From the NCBI GenBank assembly GCA_001795165.1, contig MGNS01000062.1, positions 2,024 to 16,008 on the forward strand: a DNA stretch of 13,985 nucleotides. The letters run 5' to 3'. The stretch comes from Chloroflexi bacterium RBG_16_57_11. GTDB lineage: Bacteria; Chloroflexota; Anaerolineae; Anaerolineales; UBA4823. The position numbers were made by a program, and so were the translations under genes. Position 1 is the first letter of the stretch; the number at the start of each line of letters is the position of its first letter. Under the pieces are notes generated by a model that was given only the letters and a program-made list of their open reading frames with translations, did no database searches and had not been told where the DNA came from. Of the stretch, positions 13,285 through 13,985 are shown one piece after another.

Positions 13285-13985
13285 ATGCATACTGATTCCA
13301 TCGATCAATGGCAGCATTCTCACGTCTTTGGACAGGATGAGGTCCGGTCCGGTGAAAAACGCACAAAGATCGTCGTTGTCATTACGGCGTCCATGATGAT
13401 CGTTGAGATCCTGGTCGGAATATTTTTCGGATCGATGGCGCTCCTGGCAGACGGGATCCACATGGGATCACATATGGTCGGTCTGCTCATCACCCTCATC
13501 GCTTACATTTATGCTCGTAAATATGCTCATGACGAAAGTTTTAGTTTTGGCACCGGCAAAGTAAGTTCTCTGGCCGGTTATACCAGCGCGATTCTTCTCG
13601 TCATGTTTGCCTTGGTCATGGGCTGGGAGAGCGTGAAGCGCTTTTTTAATCCTGTAGAGATCCAGTTTAACGTAGCGATTGCGGTCGCTTTCATCGGCCT
13701 GGTCGTTAATGGCGCTTCCATGTTGATCCTGGGCGAGGCCGGACACGGCCACGATCACGGGGGAGGGCACGACCACCACGACCATGATAATGGCGAACAT
13801 GATCATCATGATCATGGCAGTCACGCACACCAAGGCTCGGGATCAGACCATAACTTGAAAGCCGCTTATTTGCATGTTTTTGCAGATGCACTGACGTCGG
13901 TTTTCGCCATTGTTGCCCTGTTAGCGGCCAAGTATTTCGGCTGGATTTGGGCCGATCCGCTGATGGGGGTTGTCGGTGCGATCAT
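13285..13985 (+). CDS. dmeF: DmeF-like cation diffusion facilitator, Co/Ni-type efflux (C-terminus cut by window edge)
   Basis: Inner-membrane metal/proton antiporter of the CDF family; 233 codons are visible before the right edge. The N-terminus has the DmeF-type HVFGQDEVRSGEKRT (13-27) preceding TM1. TM2 carries the metal site in LLADGIHMGSHMVGLL (D56, H59, H63), and TM5 carries LHVFADALTS (H197, D201). Between TM4 and TM5 lies a histidine/aspartate-rich loop (154-189) with 14 histidines, typical of metal-buffering CDF loops. GGAGG at 13274-13278 with 6-nt spacing sets the start. DmeF proteins are known mainly for cobalt and nickel export; the metal here is inferred from resemblance only. 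It is driven by its own promoters, whose operators match those of the catabolic genes, and lacks an adjacent DmeR-type repressor in the window. Confidence 0.92.
   Translation, partial: MHTDSIDQWQHSHVFGQDEVRSGEKRTKIVVVITASMMIVEILVGIFFGSMALLADGIHMGSHMVGLLITLIAYIYARKYAHDESFSFGTGKVSSLAGYTSAILLVMFALVMGWESVKRFFNPVEIQFNVAIAVAFIGLVVNGASMLILGEAGHGHDHGGGHDHHDHDNGEHDHHDHGSHAHQGSGSDHNLKAAYLHVFADALTSVFAIVALLAAKYFGWIWADPLMGVVGAI

Overview
The window is a compact catabolic island from a bacterium that I would place, with moderate confidence, in Chloroflexota (Anaerolineae-like). The main clue is the solute-binding lipoprotein, whose long Pro/Ala/Thr/Glu-rich linker after the lipobox cysteine is typical of that phylum; moderate GC content and strong AGGAG ribosome sites are compatible. 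No tRNA, rRNA, CRISPR array, transposase or regulator gene is visible.

Layout. On the minus strand, reading leftward from about 4.1 kb: a family-5 (peptide/nickel/opine-type) solute-binding lipoprotein, a HAD hydrolase of the haloacid-dehalogenase type II family, a DppB-type permease and the first 36 codons of a DppC-type permease that runs off the left edge. Diverging from it on the plus strand: a PLP enzyme of the cystathionine gamma-synthase/methionine gamma-lyase family, a second HAD paralogous to the first, a small cupin, a threonine-dehydratase-like PLP enzyme, an ornithine cyclodeaminase/mu-crystallin reductase, and a four-gene dehydrogenase set (small [2Fe-2S] protein, FAD/NAD(P) protein with a BFD-type [2Fe-2S] site, and two tandem paralogous DadA/SoxB-type FAD subunits). 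A DmeF-like cation-efflux gene follows and is cut by the right edge.

Regulation. The divergent 0.65-kb spacer holds two back-to-back promoters with perfect TTGACA-N17-TATAAT spacing and sequence. Each is followed at the -10/+1 region by two tandem TTYA-N5-TRAA inverted repeats exactly 20 bp apart. The same arrangement (perfect TTGACA-N17-TATAAT plus operators at the same 20-bp phase) occurs a third time between the last FAD gene and the cation-efflux gene, so import, catabolism and metal efflux look like one regulon under an unseen regulator.

How the genes may work together (inference). An amino-acid-derived compound with a secondary amine (opine-like, possibly a metal chelator) is imported by the ABC system and oxidatively split by the opine-oxidase-like complex. 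The fragments are processed by the PLP lyase, the dehydratase and the imine reductase, and any accompanying metal is exported by the DmeF-like protein. The substrate cannot be read from the sequence; the dehydratase/reductase pair resembles EutB/EutC and BhcB/BhcD, and the multi-subunit dehydrogenase resembles octopine/nopaline oxidase, D-hydroxyproline dehydrogenase and HCN synthase.
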